A stretch of DNA of 64,000 nucleotides, from NCBI RefSeq assembly GCF_001553545.1, contig NZ_CP014227.1, positions 907,001 to 971,000 on the forward strand. The letters are read 5' to 3'. Each line of letters begins with the position of its first letter. Position 1 is the stretch's first letter. Made by a program: the position numbers and the translations under genes. Source of the stretch: Capnocytophaga haemolytica. GTDB taxonomy: Bacteria; Bacteroidota; Bacteroidia; Flavobacteriales; Flavobacteriaceae. Below are positions 43,853 through 54,387 of this stretch, one piece after another. The notes below the pieces were generated by a model. That model ran no database searches. It was given only the letters and a program-made list of their open reading frames with translations, and had not been told where the DNA came from.

Positions 43853-44908
43853 ATGTGGGGAAAATCTCGTTATACGGTTCTTAATATTGCGCTGCTGGGC
43901 GTGATAGTGGTTTTGGGTTTCTTTTTGCTCAATCCGTTGTTCTTCAGAGGATTCTGGGGTAAGCATAAGTGGGATATAGTGTTGATAAACAGCAGTGGTA
44001 GTGATTTATACCTCTATGGGGGTGATGCTTATTACCAGAAGGCTCAGGAAGCTGAAATGGGCTCTCCGTGTTACTTTCATAGGAGGGCTTATGTAACTGA
44101 GGATGATGTAGTTTGGTTGGGCAGTTCGGAGAGGTCTTTGCCCAATGTGTTTCATTTGGAGTGGCTGAGTTTTGCCAATGGGCAGTGCTATCGCTTTCGG
44201 GGGAGCTATTCTTATGCGCGTTTGCGTGCTGAGGTGAAATCGTTACCGAGGGATGCTTCGTTGTACTTGCGTGTGTTGCCTACTTTTGAGGTGGAGCTTT
44301 CGGTGGGGGCGCGTCTTGCTTGGGAGGAAGATCCTCATTTTGAGGATGAGGATCCTGAGGACTACACTTATACGGGTGGTATTGAGCGACTCGATCGTAA
44401 AGTTTTGGCGGTTTTTTCTCCTAAGAAGATCAGTGCTGAGCAAGTGAGTTTCTTCAAGGATTCTGATGATGAGCAGGTGGAGGCGTACGTGGCTAATAAA
44501 TTGGCACACCCTGAGGCTTTTGCGGGGCGTTATCACTGGCGCTTGGGCAGCTGGGCGAAGGAAAGCGCATTGGATCATTTTAGCATTTATTTTCATACCT
44601 ATCCGCAGCACTCTTTTGACAATTATGATTTTGAGAAGCAGGCTACCGATAGCATTTTCAGTGCGTTACCTGATGAAATTTACCTTGAATGGAGTTATGA
44701 ACAGACAGGTTCTTACAGTGGGAACAACCGAAAATTGACTTTTGATTTGGAGCAAATGCTCAGAGGGCTGAGGGCTATCGACTCGCTTTCGGGTGGTGGG
44801 GTGCCTGCATTGGAGCTCGACTTGAAGAGGAAGCCGTCGGATACGATTCAGGCGCATTTTCGAGTAGGGAAGGTGAAAGTGCCCCTTGAGGTGCAGGTGA
44901 GCGATTAG
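43853..44908 (+). CDS. Membrane-anchored protein, possibly DUF2931-like
   Basis: A 351-aa protein with one N-terminal helix (LNIALLGVIVVLGFFLLNPLFF, residues 9-30) and a soluble beta-rich body facing the periplasm. The stretch LGSSERSLPNVFHLEWLSFANGQCYRFRGSYSYARLRAEV resembles the core of DUF2931, a poorly understood family common in Bacteroidetes; this is a weak similarity by eye. The C-terminal 60 residues repeat a similar pattern. It pairs with the small membrane gene 6 bp upstream. Function unknown. Confidence 0.6.
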   Translation: MWGKSRYTVLNIALLGVIVVLGFFLLNPLFFRGFWGKHKWDIVLINSSGSDLYLYGGDAYYQKAQEAEMGSPCYFHRRAYVTEDDVVWLGSSERSLPNVFHLEWLSFANGQCYRFRGSYSYARLRAEVKSLPRDASLYLRVLPTFEVELSVGARLAWEEDPHFEDEDPEDYTYTGGIERLDRKVLAVFSPKKISAEQVSFFKDSDDEQVEAYVANKLAHPEAFAGRYHWRLGSWAKESALDHFSIYFHTYPQHSFDNYDFEKQATDSIFSALPDEIYLEWSYEQTGSYSGNNRKLTFDLEQMLRGLRAIDSLSGGGVPALELDLKRKPSDTIQAHFRVGKVKVPLEVQVSD

Positions 44909-44923
44909 ATTGTGTGTGCTTTT

Positions 44924-44955
44924 TTTGGTTATCTTGCCAAAAAGTGTTATCTTTG
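44924..44955 (+). promoter_or_regulatory. Promoter of the GH3/beta-lactamase gene
   Basis: TTTG at 44924-44927 and TATCTTTG at 44948-44955, 20 bases apart; the ATG at 45003 gives a leader of about 40 bases. This also argues against the longer frame beginning at 44910. Confidence 0.7.
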
Positions 44956-45002
44956 CAGCCGTTTTGCGAGCACGCAATTTATCACACAGATTTAAGACGA
45001 AT

Positions 45003-47906
45003 ATGAAAAGAACTTTATCAATATGCTTACTACTTCTTATTCAAACGCTTAACGCTCAAATAAAGACACCTCTTACCTCCGAGGATGCTGCGGCTCAACG
45101 GCTGTGGGTGGAGCAGACATATAGCCAGATGAGTCTTGATGAGAAGATTGGGCAGCTGTTTATGGTGTCGGTATTTTCCAGCCATATAGGCACAAAGAAG
45201 GCTGAGGAGATCAAGGATTTTATCAAGAAGTACCACATCGGAGGGATTATCTTCTCGAAGGGAGGTCCTCGTCGTCAGGCGCGGCTCACCAATGAGTATC
45301 AGGCGCTTTCGCGCATTCCGCTCTTTATGGCTATGGATGCGGAGTGGGGGCTTGCGATGCGGCTGGACTCTACCTATGCTTTCCCTTGGAATATGACCCT
45401 TGGCGCTATCAAAGATAATAGCTTGATTGAGCGTACGGGGAGGCGTATTGGGGCGCACTGCAAGGCACTCGGGATGCAGTTCAATTTTGCGCCTGACGTG
45501 GATATCAACACCAATCCCAACAATCCTATTATTGGCAATCGGTCTTTTGGTGAAGACAAGGAGAATGTAGCTCAGAAGGGGCTGGCTTTTACGCGGGGAA
45601 TGCAAGCATCGGGGGTGCTGGGCAGTGCTAAGCACTTTCCTGGGCACGGCGACTCAGCTACCGATTCGCATAAGACGTTGCCTACTATTGGCTTTACGGC
45701 TGAGCGTATTGGGCAGGTGGAGCTCTACCCGTTTAAGATGTTAAAGGATGAGGTTGCCAGCGTGATGGTGGCACATTTGAACGTTCCTTCGCTGGAGAAG
45801 AAAGCGGGGCTGCCTTCATCACTGTCGTCAGCGATTATTACTGACTTGCTCAAGAAGCAGCTCGGCTATGAGGGGCTGATCTTTACCGATGCGCTCGGAA
45901 TGAAGGGGGTGGCTGACTATCTGCCTGTGGGTGAGGTGGAAGTAGCGGCTTTCTTAGCGGGGAACGATATCTTACTGATGCCCTCGAATGTGCCCAAGGG
46001 CTTTGAGGCTTTGAAAAAGGCTTACAACAATGGTAAGATCACTGAGGAGCGGCTGGCATATTCGGTTAAGAAGATACTGATGGCTAAATATAAAGTGGGG
46101 CTGACGACTTTTAACCCTATTGACCCCTCGGCATTGTCTGGAAGGTTACACACTTTGGATGATGACCTTCTCACTGAGAGTTTGTTTGAGAATGCGCTCA
46201 CAGTGGGGAAGAACAAGGAGGACATTCTGCCGCTGAAAGCCTTGGAAAAGCGTCGTATTGCCTATGTGAAGTTTGGCAATGCCAGTGGATGGGAGTTCTA
46301 CAAGGCGCTACGCAAATATGCCGAGGTAGCCCTTATTGAGCCTAAGGATGAGGCACAGCTCTATGCAGCTATCGAGCCTTATGAAACTATCGTTATAGGG
46401 CTGCACAAGAGTGACAAGACCCCGTGGGATGGGTACAAGTTTACCGCTAATGAGTTGCGTTGGCTTGAGTACATCGCTAAGAAGAAGAAAGTAATACTGA
46501 GTGTTTTCACCAGTCCTTATGCGATGCTTGATGTGAAGCACTTGGCGCCGATAAAAGCTATTGTATTTGCTTATCAGAACCATAAAGTAGCTCAGCAGAA
46601 AGCCGCAGAGCTGATCTTTGGGGCTATTGAAGGGCGAGGCGTACTGCCTGTGACGGCACATCCTGAGTTGCCTGTAGGTACTTCTATCACAACGCAGAAG
46701 ATAGGTAGGCTGGGGTACTCAATGCCTGAGAATGCAGGCTTTAGTTCGCTCCGTCTCAGTTTGATTGATACGATCGCTAAGGAAGCGCTACGTGAGCGTA
46801 TGACCCCAGGAATGCAGATATTGGTAGCCAAGCACGGGCGCATTGTGTATCGGAAGAACTTCGGTACGCTGGACTACAACCCTAACAACCAAGTGAATGA
46901 CAACACGCTCTACGATTTGGCGTCGCTTACTAAGATACTTGCCACCTTGCCAGAGTTGATGCGGCTATACACAAAGGGCGATTTTAAGCCTGTGAATACT
47001 TTTGAAGACCTCCTGCCCAAGCTCAGGCATACCAATAAGGGCGAGCTGACAATGAAGGATGTGCTTTCGCACTATGCGCGGCTGCAATCGTGGATACCGT
47101 TTTACAGGCGTACCCTCGGTGAGGACAAAAAGCCTTCGCCCGAGTATTACAGCACTACGCAGAGCAAAGAGTTCCCCATAGAAGTAGCTAAGAACCTCTA
47201 TATGAAGGAGAGCTATATTGATAGTATCTACAAACGCATCGACGAGAGTGAACTGATTGCCACAAAGAAATACTTGTACAGCGACCTCTCGTTTTATTAT
47301 TTTAAGAAGTTTATTGAGAAGAAAGAAAAGAAGCCTTTGGAGGAAGTGGTGGAGAAGTACTTTTACCGTGGGCTGGGTGCCTATCAGCTGCTTTACAACC
47401 CCCTGAGGCGTTTTTCTGAGGGAAATATAGCCCCAAGTGAGGAAGATCGGTCGTTTCGCTATCAGATACTGCGTGGGCACGTGCACGACCAAGGGGCAGC
47501 AATGCTCGGTGGGGTGGGTGGACACGCAGGGCTTTTTGGCACTGCCGACGATGTAGCCAAAGTGATGCAGATGTACGTACAACAAGGCTATTACGGTGGC
47601 GAGTGGTTTTTGCAACCACAGGCTATAAAGGTATTTAACACTTGCTATTTCTGTACAGAAGGCAACCGCCGTGGGTTGGGGTTTGATAAGCCTCAGTTGG
47701 GCACTGCGGGACCTACGTGTGGGTGCGTGCCAATGACCAGCTTCGGGCATACGGGGTTCACGGGCACTTACGCTTGGGCTGACCCTGAGAACGAGATTGT
47801 GATTGTTTTTCTCTCCAACCGCACTTATCCTTCGGAGAGCAAGCTATTAGTGAATAAGAACATCCGTCAGCGCATACAACGCGTGGTGTACCAAGCAATG
47901 CAGTAG
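45003..47906 (+). CDS. Glycoside hydrolase family 3 fused to a serine beta-lactamase-like domain
   Basis: A 967-aa secreted protein, signal peptide ending LNAQ. The start is set at MKRTLSICLLLL because the longer frame lies upstream of the promoter. The GH3 catalytic domain (about 40-380) has KHFPGHGDSATDSHKTLP as in NagZ-type beta-N-acetylglucosaminidases and GLIFTDALGMKGV with the nucleophile Asp region. A GH3 C-terminal domain follows (to about 560). The beta-lactamase/DD-peptidase domain (about 595-960) has SLTK (Ser-x-x-Lys) in DLASLTKIL and HTGFTG near the end. It probably acts on peptidoglycan. The fusion is common in Bacteroidetes. Confidence 0.93.
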   Translation: MKRTLSICLLLLIQTLNAQIKTPLTSEDAAAQRLWVEQTYSQMSLDEKIGQLFMVSVFSSHIGTKKAEEIKDFIKKYHIGGIIFSKGGPRRQARLTNEYQALSRIPLFMAMDAEWGLAMRLDSTYAFPWNMTLGAIKDNSLIERTGRRIGAHCKALGMQFNFAPDVDINTNPNNPIIGNRSFGEDKENVAQKGLAFTRGMQASGVLGSAKHFPGHGDSATDSHKTLPTIGFTAERIGQVELYPFKMLKDEVASVMVAHLNVPSLEKKAGLPSSLSSAIITDLLKKQLGYEGLIFTDALGMKGVADYLPVGEVEVAAFLAGNDILLMPSNVPKGFEALKKAYNNGKITEERLAYSVKKILMAKYKVGLTTFNPIDPSALSGRLHTLDDDLLTESLFENALTVGKNKEDILPLKALEKRRIAYVKFGNASGWEFYKALRKYAEVALIEPKDEAQLYAAIEPYETIVIGLHKSDKTPWDGYKFTANELRWLEYIAKKKKVILSVFTSPYAMLDVKHLAPIKAIVFAYQNHKVAQQKAAELIFGAIEGRGVLPVTAHPELPVGTSITTQKIGRLGYSMPENAGFSSLRLSLIDTIAKEALRERMTPGMQILVAKHGRIVYRKNFGTLDYNPNNQVNDNTLYDLASLTKILATLPELMRLYTKGDFKPVNTFEDLLPKLRHTNKGELTMKDVLSHYARLQSWIPFYRRTLGEDKKPSPEYYSTTQSKEFPIEVAKNLYMKESYIDSIYKRIDESELIATKKYLYSDLSFYYFKKFIEKKEKKPLEEVVEKYFYRGLGAYQLLYNPLRRFSEGNIAPSEEDRSFRYQILRGHVHDQGAAMLGGVGGHAGLFGTADDVAKVMQMYVQQGYYGGEWFLQPQAIKVFNTCYFCTEGNRRGLGFDKPQLGTAGPTCGCVPMTSFGHTGFTGTYAWADPENEIVIVFLSNRTYPSESKLLVNKNIRQRIQRVVYQAMQ

Positions 47907-47914
47907 TTTTTTAG

Positions 47915-47945
47915 TTTGCTATTTCAGAAAAAATGCTTACTTTTG
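47915..47945 (+). promoter_or_regulatory. Promoter of lepA
   Basis: TTTG at 47915-47918 and TACTTTTG at 47938-47945, 19 bases apart; leader about 30 bases to the ATG at 47980. Confidence 0.72.
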
Positions 47946-47979
47946 CACCTTTATAAATACACTTTTTTCAATTAGATAA

Positions 47980-49776
47980 ATGAAGCATATTCGTAATTTT
48001 TGCATTATAGCCCATATCGACCACGGCAAGAGTACCTTGGCTGACCGCTTGCTCGATTTTACCAACTCGGTTACCGAACGCGAGAAGCAAGACCAATTGC
48101 TCGACAATATGGACCTCGAGCGCGAGCGCGGTATCACTATCAAGAGCCACGCCATACAGATGGAATACACCTATAAGGGCGAGACCTACATCCTGAACCT
48201 TATCGATACGCCTGGCCACGTGGATTTCTCGTACGAGGTGTCGCGCTCCATTGCTGCTTGCGAGGGGGCACTGCTCATCGTTGATGCCGCACAGAGCATT
48301 CAGGCGCAGACCATCTCTAACCTCTATTTGGCGTTGGAGAACGACTTGGAGATTATACCCGTACTCAACAAAATAGACTTACCCAGCGCGAACCCTGAGG
48401 AGGTGAAGGACGATATTGTCGATTTGCTTGGCTGCTCGCCTGAGGATATTATCCCTGCCAGCGGCAAGACGGGCTTGGGTGTGGAGGATATATTAGCAGC
48501 TATTATTGAGCGTATTCCTGCCCCTAAGGGCGACCCAAAGGCTCCGCTGCAAGCCCTCATTTTCGACTCGGTGTACAACTCCTTCCGTGGGGTGGAGACT
48601 TACTTCCGTGTGATGAATGGTGAGATACGCAAAGGGCAGAAGATCAAGTTTATGAGCAATGGCAAGGTATACGATGCCGATGAGGTGGGCACCTTAAAAC
48701 TCAATCAAGTGCCTAAGCAGGTGATTTCGGCAGGCGATGTGGGTTACCTCATCACGGGGATTAAAGATGCGCGCGAGGTGAAAGTGGGCGACACGATTAC
48801 CTCAGCCGTTGATGGTTGTGCAGAGGCGATTGATGGCTTTGAGAACGTAAAGCCGATGGTCTTTGCGGGGATTTATCCCGTAGATACCGAAGATTACGAA
48901 GAGTTGCGTGCCTCAATGGAGAAGTTGCAACTCAACGATGCCTCGCTGGTGTTTACCCCTGAGAGTTCGGCAGCCTTAGGCTTTGGCTTCCGTTGCGGTT
49001 TCCTCGGTATGCTACACTTAGAGATCGTGCAAGAGCGACTGGAACGCGAGTTTGGTATGACGGTGATCACCACCGTACCCAACGTGAGTTACCACGCTTT
49101 TACCAAGAAAGAACCCGAGAAGGTGATTGTAGTAAACAACCCTTCCGACCTGCCCGACCCTTCGAAGTTGGATAGAGTTGAGGAGCCGTATATCAAGGCG
49201 AGCATCATCACGAAGTCGGATTTTGTAGGGCAAGTGATGAGTCTTTGTATTGAGAAGCGTGGGCAGATCACCAACCAGCACTACCTCACCCCTGAGCGTG
49301 TGGAGCTGTCATTTGATATGCCGCTGGCGGAAATTGTCTTCGACTTTTACGATCGCTTAAAGACCGTCTCCAAGGGCTATGCTTCGTTTGACTACTCGCC
49401 TATTGGGATGCGGGCGTCCAACTTGGTGAAGGTAGATATCCTTATCAATGCCAACTCTGTCGATGCGCTTTCGGCACTCATACACGCCGACAACGCTTAC
49501 AACATCGGCAAGAAGATGTGTGAGAAGCTGCGCGAACTCATTCCGCGTCAGCAGTTCGACATACCCATACAAGCGGCTATTGGGGCAAAGATCATCTCGC
49601 GGGAGACTATCAAAGCCTTGCGCAAGGACGTTACTGCCAAGTGTTACGGGGGCGACATCTCGCGTAAGCGCAAGCTCTTGGAAAAGCAAAAGGCAGGGAA
49701 GAAGCGTATGCGCCAAGTGGGCAATGTGGAGATACCGCAAAGTGCGTTTATGGCAGTGTTGAAGTTGAATGATTAG
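47980..49776 (+). CDS. lepA: Elongation factor 4 (LepA)
   Basis: Ribosome-bound GTPase of 598 aa that assists stalled or mis-translocated ribosomes. G motifs: [16 protein letters not shown] (P-loop), [10 protein letters not shown] (switch I), DTPGHVDF (switch II), [15 protein letters not shown] (NKxD). The LepA-specific C-terminus is present ([53 protein letters not shown]). It is complete and has its own promoter; the next gene follows after 69 bp. Confidence 0.97.
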   Translation: MKHIRNFCIIAHIDHGKSTLADRLLDFTNSVTEREKQDQLLDNMDLERERGITIKSHAIQMEYTYKGETYILNLIDTPGHVDFSYEVSRSIAACEGALLIVDAAQSIQAQTISNLYLALENDLEIIPVLNKIDLPSANPEEVKDDIVDLLGCSPEDIIPASGKTGLGVEDILAAIIERIPAPKGDPKAPLQALIFDSVYNSFRGVETYFRVMNGEIRKGQKIKFMSNGKVYDADEVGTLKLNQVPKQVISAGDVGYLITGIKDAREVKVGDTITSAVDGCAEAIDGFENVKPMVFAGIYPVDTEDYEELRASMEKLQLNDASLVFTPESSAALGFGFRCGFLGMLHLEIVQERLEREFGMTVITTVPNVSYHAFTKKEPEKVIVVNNPSDLPDPSKLDRVEEPYIKASIITKSDFVGQVMSLCIEKRGQITNQHYLTPERVELSFDMPLAEIVFDFYDRLKTVSKGYASFDYSPIGMRASNLVKVDILINANSVDALSALIHADNAYNIGKKMCEKLRELIPRQQFDIPIQAAIGAKIISRETIKALRKDVTAKCYGGDISRKRKLLEKQKAGKKRMRQVGNVEIPQSAFMAVLKLND

Positions 49777-49845
49777 TGTTTAGAGAGTAACACATATTCC
49801 TAAAATACTGATTACTGATCTCTTACTTCTGATTACTGATATAAA

Positions 49846-52800
49846 ATGAATTACTTAGAAGAGGTTATTACCGATGTTTTAGAGCAGTTTAGCAGTGAGG
49901 AAGAGCACCTTGTGTTTGTCACCACTAATAAGCGCTCGATTGTGTTTTTACGCAATTACTTCGCACAACAGGTACGAGGGACCGTCTTTGCGCCTACTTT
50001 TGTAAGTATCAGTGAGCTTTTTGAGCGTATTTCAGGATTTGAGGAGATGGAGCCTTTACCGCTGCTCTTTGAGTTTTACGACAGCTATCGCACTGTAAAA
50101 GAGCAGTCAGGCGAAGAACCCAACACCTTTGAGGAATTTCTTTCGTGGGGCAGTACCACGCTGCAAGATTTCAACGAGATTGATGAGAACTTAGTGCTTC
50201 CTGAGCGTATATTCCCTTATATGCAGTTGCTCAAAGAAGCAGAGCACTGGTCGGGTGCGGATGAGCTCACTGCGATGCAGCAGGAATATTTGCAGTTTTG
50301 GAAGGAACTGGGGAGCTATTACCACGCTTTTGAGGAGAAGCTCACCACGAGGAGACAGGCTTACAAGGGATTTATCGCACGCAAGGCTAATGAGGCTATC
50401 GATCCTTTCTTGCGTGAGAACAAGGACAAAATATTTATCTTCGTGGGCTTCAATGCGCTTACTAAAGCAGAGAGAAAGCTCATCATCAATATATTAGACA
50501 CACTTCGCGGTGAGATTTACTGGGATATAGACACTTATTTTCTCAAAGATAAAGAGCACGATGCGGGTTATTTTATTCGCAAGTACAAAGGCTGGGACGC
50601 TTACCTGATGGGTAGGCGCAGCTTTAAGTGGGAAAGCGATAACTACAAGAACAATAAAGAAATACATATCACAGGGGTGCCGAAAAGCATCAATCAGGCG
50701 CACTGTATAGCCGAGATTTTACCTGAACTTCTTCCTAAGGAAACCACCACTATTGCCTCGCTGGAGCGCACTGCTATTGTGCTGGGTGATGAACAACTGC
50801 TTTTGCCTGTATTAGAAGCGGTGATGCCGTTGCTATCACTCAGTGTATCAGTAGTTGAGAAGGAGCCTGAGATGAAAGACGCTTCTAAGGAATACATTGA
50901 TACAAAAGACAAAAAACTTGCAGAGGTGCTCGCCCTTTTAAAAGGGAAAACCTTTACAGCGCTCGAGAAGACGGTTTTGGTGGTACCCAATGCGCGCTTG
51001 CGTTCTGAGCTGATGCGGACAGTGCAGCCACTTTCCTTGGTGAACATCACGATGGGCTACCCATTGGAACAGTTACCGATCCGTGACGTGTTCGCTTCCT
51101 ATTTTAGGTTGCATCTCACAGGGCGGTTTTACTATAAGGATGTGCTGGGGCTGATCACCCAGCCGTTTGTGTACAACCTTCTTGGGGGCGAGGTGGTCAG
51201 GGCGATCACGGGGTATATCAATGCGCATAATTACAGCTATGTGACCCGCCATCAGTTGTTGGAGGCTACAGAAGGGCTTGTGCAAGAGAGTGTTGTGCTA
51301 CTCTTTCCTGAAAAGGATGGTGACTTTATCTCTACCTTGATCAATAATGCAATGGCGCTTGCCGAGGCGATTAGGGAGCAGGTGGCTGCTGAGGCGCTTC
51401 CACATAAGATTACCCTTGAGAGTTTATATCGTTTTTATGAGCTTTTTGAGCAACTCAAGGCTTTGCAACACACGTATCGGATGATTGATACGGTAAAGAC
51501 GCTATATCACTTCTTTTTGGAGGTTCTGCAAAAAGATCAGCTGCAATTTGTAGGCGAGCCGCTTGAAGGATTGCAGATAATGGGCTTGTTTGAAAGTAGG
51601 AGTTTAGACTTTGATAATGTGATTATTACCTCACTTAATGAGGGAATTCTTCCCAAAGGAAAAAGTGGAAACTCGTTCATCCCTTACGATGTGCGTATGG
51701 AGCTCGATCTTTTTACAGCTAAAGGACGTGATGCGGTGTATAGCTATACGTTCTACCGCCTTTTGCAGCGGGCGCGTAAGGTACACTTACTCTATGATAC
51801 TGAGACGGATAGCTTGAAGAGTAAGGAACGAAGTCGGTTTATATTGCAGTTGCTCACTGAGCGGGGGCGCATTTCCGAGGCGCATAAGGAAGATTGGGTG
51901 CAGGTGAAGGTGCCTGAGGTGTATCCTGTGGGGGCTCAAAAGCTCGAAGTAGTCAAAACGGCTGCGGTGATGGAGCGGCTTAAAGAGATGGCTGAGAAGG
52001 GGTTATCACCTTCGGCAATAACGAACTACGTACGCAACCCGATGATTTTTTACCAGCAAAACCTCTTAGAGGTATACGAAGAGGACAGCGTTGAGGAGAC
52101 AGTTGAGGCGCGCACGTTTGGCAAAATAATGCACAGCACACTGGAGAGCTTGTACAAGCCTTATCTTTCGCAGCAGGGCAGTGGGCAGCCGCGATACCTT
52201 ACTGAGGGGGATATCCACGAGATGCGAAAGCGATTGAAGACTGAGCGGCTCATTGAGCATTTCTTTGAGGAGGAGTACCACAATGCGGACTTTAAGACTG
52301 GAAAAAACTTGCTTATTCTCAATGTAATAGATAAGTATTTACACCGTTTTTTAGATATGGAATGCGAGCAGGTGAAGCGTGAGCGTATTGAGGTGCTTTA
52401 TCTGGAAAAAGGGCTCAAAGTGCCGTTGGGTACGCAGGCAGATGGCTTTCCTTTTGAGGTGAACCTCAGGGGGATCGTCGACCGTGTGGATAGGCGCGAT
52501 GGTGTACTGCATATCATTGATTATAAGACGGGTGTGGTAGAGAGTAGCGACGTGGGGATCACCGATGCAGATAAGTGGGAGCTGCTGCTCAAAGACGTGA
52601 AGTACAGCAAGGCGTTCCAGCTGCTTACCTATGCCTATATGTACAGAAAGACTTTTGCAGTGCAGGAGGATCTCACGGTGGGGAATATCTCGTTCAAGCG
52701 ACTGAATCAGGGGTTGCTCAGGTTTTATACCAAGAAAGATAAGAGTGCGGAGGATTATAAGCAAGCGCCTAATAATTACATAGTTGACAGTGCTATCCTC

Positions 52801-52875
52801 GCTCAGTACTGGGAGCAAACGCGTGCGTTACTCTTAGAGATTTTTAGCGATCAGGTGCCTTTTGTAGAGATGTAG
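49846..52875 (+). CDS. AddB/RecB-like PD-(D/E)XK nuclease
   Basis: A 1009-aa protein of the AddB-type family. The N-terminal half is an inactivated helicase-like fold (VFVTTNKRSIVFLRNYF, then TVLVVPNARLRSELM in place of a Walker motif). A conserved LQIMGLFESRSLDFDNVIITSLNEGILPKGKSGNSFIPYDVR matches the UvrD-like motif region. The C-terminal nuclease has FGKIMHSTLESLY and IVDRVDRRDGVLHIIDYKTG, the Asp and Asp-x-Lys of the PD-(D/E)XK core. It works with an AddA helicase-nuclease in double-strand break end resection. The AddA gene is not next to it in this window. Confidence 0.85.
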   Translation: MNYLEEVITDVLEQFSSEEEHLVFVTTNKRSIVFLRNYFAQQVRGTVFAPTFVSISELFERISGFEEMEPLPLLFEFYDSYRTVKEQSGEEPNTFEEFLSWGSTTLQDFNEIDENLVLPERIFPYMQLLKEAEHWSGADELTAMQQEYLQFWKELGSYYHAFEEKLTTRRQAYKGFIARKANEAIDPFLRENKDKIFIFVGFNALTKAERKLIINILDTLRGEIYWDIDTYFLKDKEHDAGYFIRKYKGWDAYLMGRRSFKWESDNYKNNKEIHITGVPKSINQAHCIAEILPELLPKETTTIASLERTAIVLGDEQLLLPVLEAVMPLLSLSVSVVEKEPEMKDASKEYIDTKDKKLAEVLALLKGKTFTALEKTVLVVPNARLRSELMRTVQPLSLVNITMGYPLEQLPIRDVFASYFRLHLTGRFYYKDVLGLITQPFVYNLLGGEVVRAITGYINAHNYSYVTRHQLLEATEGLVQESVVLLFPEKDGDFISTLINNAMALAEAIREQVAAEALPHKITLESLYRFYELFEQLKALQHTYRMIDTVKTLYHFFLEVLQKDQLQFVGEPLEGLQIMGLFESRSLDFDNVIITSLNEGILPKGKSGNSFIPYDVRMELDLFTAKGRDAVYSYTFYRLLQRARKVHLLYDTETDSLKSKERSRFILQLLTERGRISEAHKEDWVQVKVPEVYPVGAQKLEVVKTAAVMERLKEMAEKGLSPSAITNYVRNPMIFYQQNLLEVYEEDSVEETVEARTFGKIMHSTLESLYKPYLSQQGSGQPRYLTEGDIHEMRKRLKTERLIEHFFEEEYHNADFKTGKNLLILNVIDKYLHRFLDMECEQVKRERIEVLYLEKGLKVPLGTQADGFPFEVNLRGIVDRVDRRDGVLHIIDYKTGVVESSDVGITDADKWELLLKDVKYSKAFQLLTYAYMYRKTFAVQEDLTVGNISFKRLNQGLLRFYTKKDKSAEDYKQAPNNYIVDSAILAQYWEQTRALLLEIFSDQVPFVEM

Positions 52876-52944
52876 AGAGGTGTTTTTCTGATAGATGCGG
52901 AATAGTAACTTCTGCTTGCTGCTTTTTAAAAAGTATAAAATATT

Positions 52945-52974
52945 TTTGTACTTCGATAAAAAGTTGTACCTTTG
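52945..52974 (+). promoter_or_regulatory. Promoter of tig
   Basis: TTTG at 52945-52948 and TACCTTTG at 52967-52974, 18 bases apart; ATG at 53011, leader about 30 bases. Confidence 0.72.
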
Positions 52975-53010
52975 CCCGCTGAAAAAAAATAGACACAAAT
53001 ATTTAAGAAA

Positions 53011-54348
53011 ATGAATATCACAAGGAAGCAAACCGATGCCTTGAACGCTGTTGTAACAGTGGCGATTGAGAAGAGCGATTACGCTGATAAAGTAGAGAAA
53101 GTGCTCAATAATTACAGAAAAACTGCAAATATACCTGGGTTTAGAAAGGGACACGTACCTGCGGGTATGATTAAGAAGCAGTATGGTTCGGCAGTGAAGT
53201 TTGACGAGATCAACAAATTGTTACAAGATAGCTTAGGCAAGTACTTAGCTGATGAGAAGGTCGAGTACTTGGGCAACCCACTGCCTGTCGAAAAGAACGC
53301 TTTTGATGAGAATGCCGACGACTATACCTTTGACTTTGAGCTTGGGCTGGTACCCGAAATCAACATAGATTTGAAGCCTAAGAAAGGCTTGGTGCGTTAT
53401 GAAATCACAGTAGATGACGCACAGGTCGACGCACAGATAGAGCGCATCGGTAAGCAGTTTGGCAAGCTCATCGCTAAGGGTGAGGTGCTTGACCAAGACG
53501 ACTTGGAGATCACAGGTTCGTTCTTCAACGAGGAAAAAAATATTGATGCTCAGGCCACTTTTACCCTCAATGAGCTCTCTAAGAAGAGCCGCAAGAGCTT
53601 TATAGGCAAGAAGATAGGCGATCAGTGGCAGCTAAAAACTAAAGACTTATTTTCAGACGCTCACAGCTTGATGCATTACTTAAAAGTATCGCACGATGAG
53701 GCACACCACCTTGATGTGGAGGTAACTTTTACCTTAGAGGAAATCAATGTGCGTGAGGCAGCAGAGTTCAACCAAGAGCTTTTTGATAAGCTTTTCCCTG
53801 CAGGTGAAGTGACCTCAGAGGAGCAGTTGCGCGAGAAAATAAGAGAGAATATAACGGTTCAATACGGAAGCCAAGCAGATCAACACTTCCTCAATGAGGT
53901 AACCGATTATCTGGTCGATAACACTAAGTTTGATCTGCCTGTGGCATTCTTGAAGAAATGGTTGCGCACAGCAGGAGAAAAAGAGCTGAGCGAGGAGGAA
54001 GCAGATAAGGAATTTGAGAGTTCAGAGAAGGGCTTGCGCTATCAGCTTATAGAAGGTAAAATATTATCGGATAACAACTTGAACCCTACTTACGACGAGC
54101 TAATGGCTTATGCACATACCAATATTAAGAATCAGTTGCTGCAATACGGTATGCCTACTGATGATGAGCAGTATGTCGAAGGCATTGTAAAGCGTGTATT
54201 ACAAAATCGTGAGGAGGTACAGCGTCTCAACCAGCAGTTGGTATTCCAAAAGCTGTTAGACTTCTACAAGGAGAACGCTCATATCAATCTTAAAAAGGTA
54301 ACCTTTGATGAGTTCGTAAAGGCTGCTTTCCCTCACGAAGAGGCATAA
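53011..54348 (+). CDS. tig: Trigger factor
   Basis: Ribosome-associated chaperone of 445 aa. The ribosome-binding N-domain contains NYRKTANIPGFRKGHVPAGMIKKQYG, the TF signature (GFRxGxxP) that docks on uL23. The middle region is a degenerate FKBP-type domain (GEVLDQDDLEITGSFFNEEKN), and the C-terminal helical arms are long and acidic. It precedes clpP and clpX, the classical tig-clpP-clpX order, but a 97-bp gap with a strong hairpin lies between tig and clpP. Confidence 0.95.
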   Translation: MNITRKQTDALNAVVTVAIEKSDYADKVEKVLNNYRKTANIPGFRKGHVPAGMIKKQYGSAVKFDEINKLLQDSLGKYLADEKVEYLGNPLPVEKNAFDENADDYTFDFELGLVPEINIDLKPKKGLVRYEITVDDAQVDAQIERIGKQFGKLIAKGEVLDQDDLEITGSFFNEEKNIDAQATFTLNELSKKSRKSFIGKKIGDQWQLKTKDLFSDAHSLMHYLKVSHDEAHHLDVEVTFTLEEINVREAAEFNQELFDKLFPAGEVTSEEQLREKIRENITVQYGSQADQHFLNEVTDYLVDNTKFDLPVAFLKKWLRTAGEKELSEEEADKEFESSEKGLRYQLIEGKILSDNNLNPTYDELMAYAHTNIKNQLLQYGMPTDDEQYVEGIVKRVLQNREEVQRLNQQLVFQKLLDFYKENAHINLKKVTFDEFVKAAFPHEEA

Positions 54349-54387
54349 GAAGCAAGAACTTACAAGTGAGAAAAACAACTTTATAAG

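Noticed and set aside
44910..45002. Longer start for the GH3/beta-lactamase gene
   Set aside because: It would include the promoter -33/-7 elements and destroy the signal peptide at MKRTLSICLLLL.
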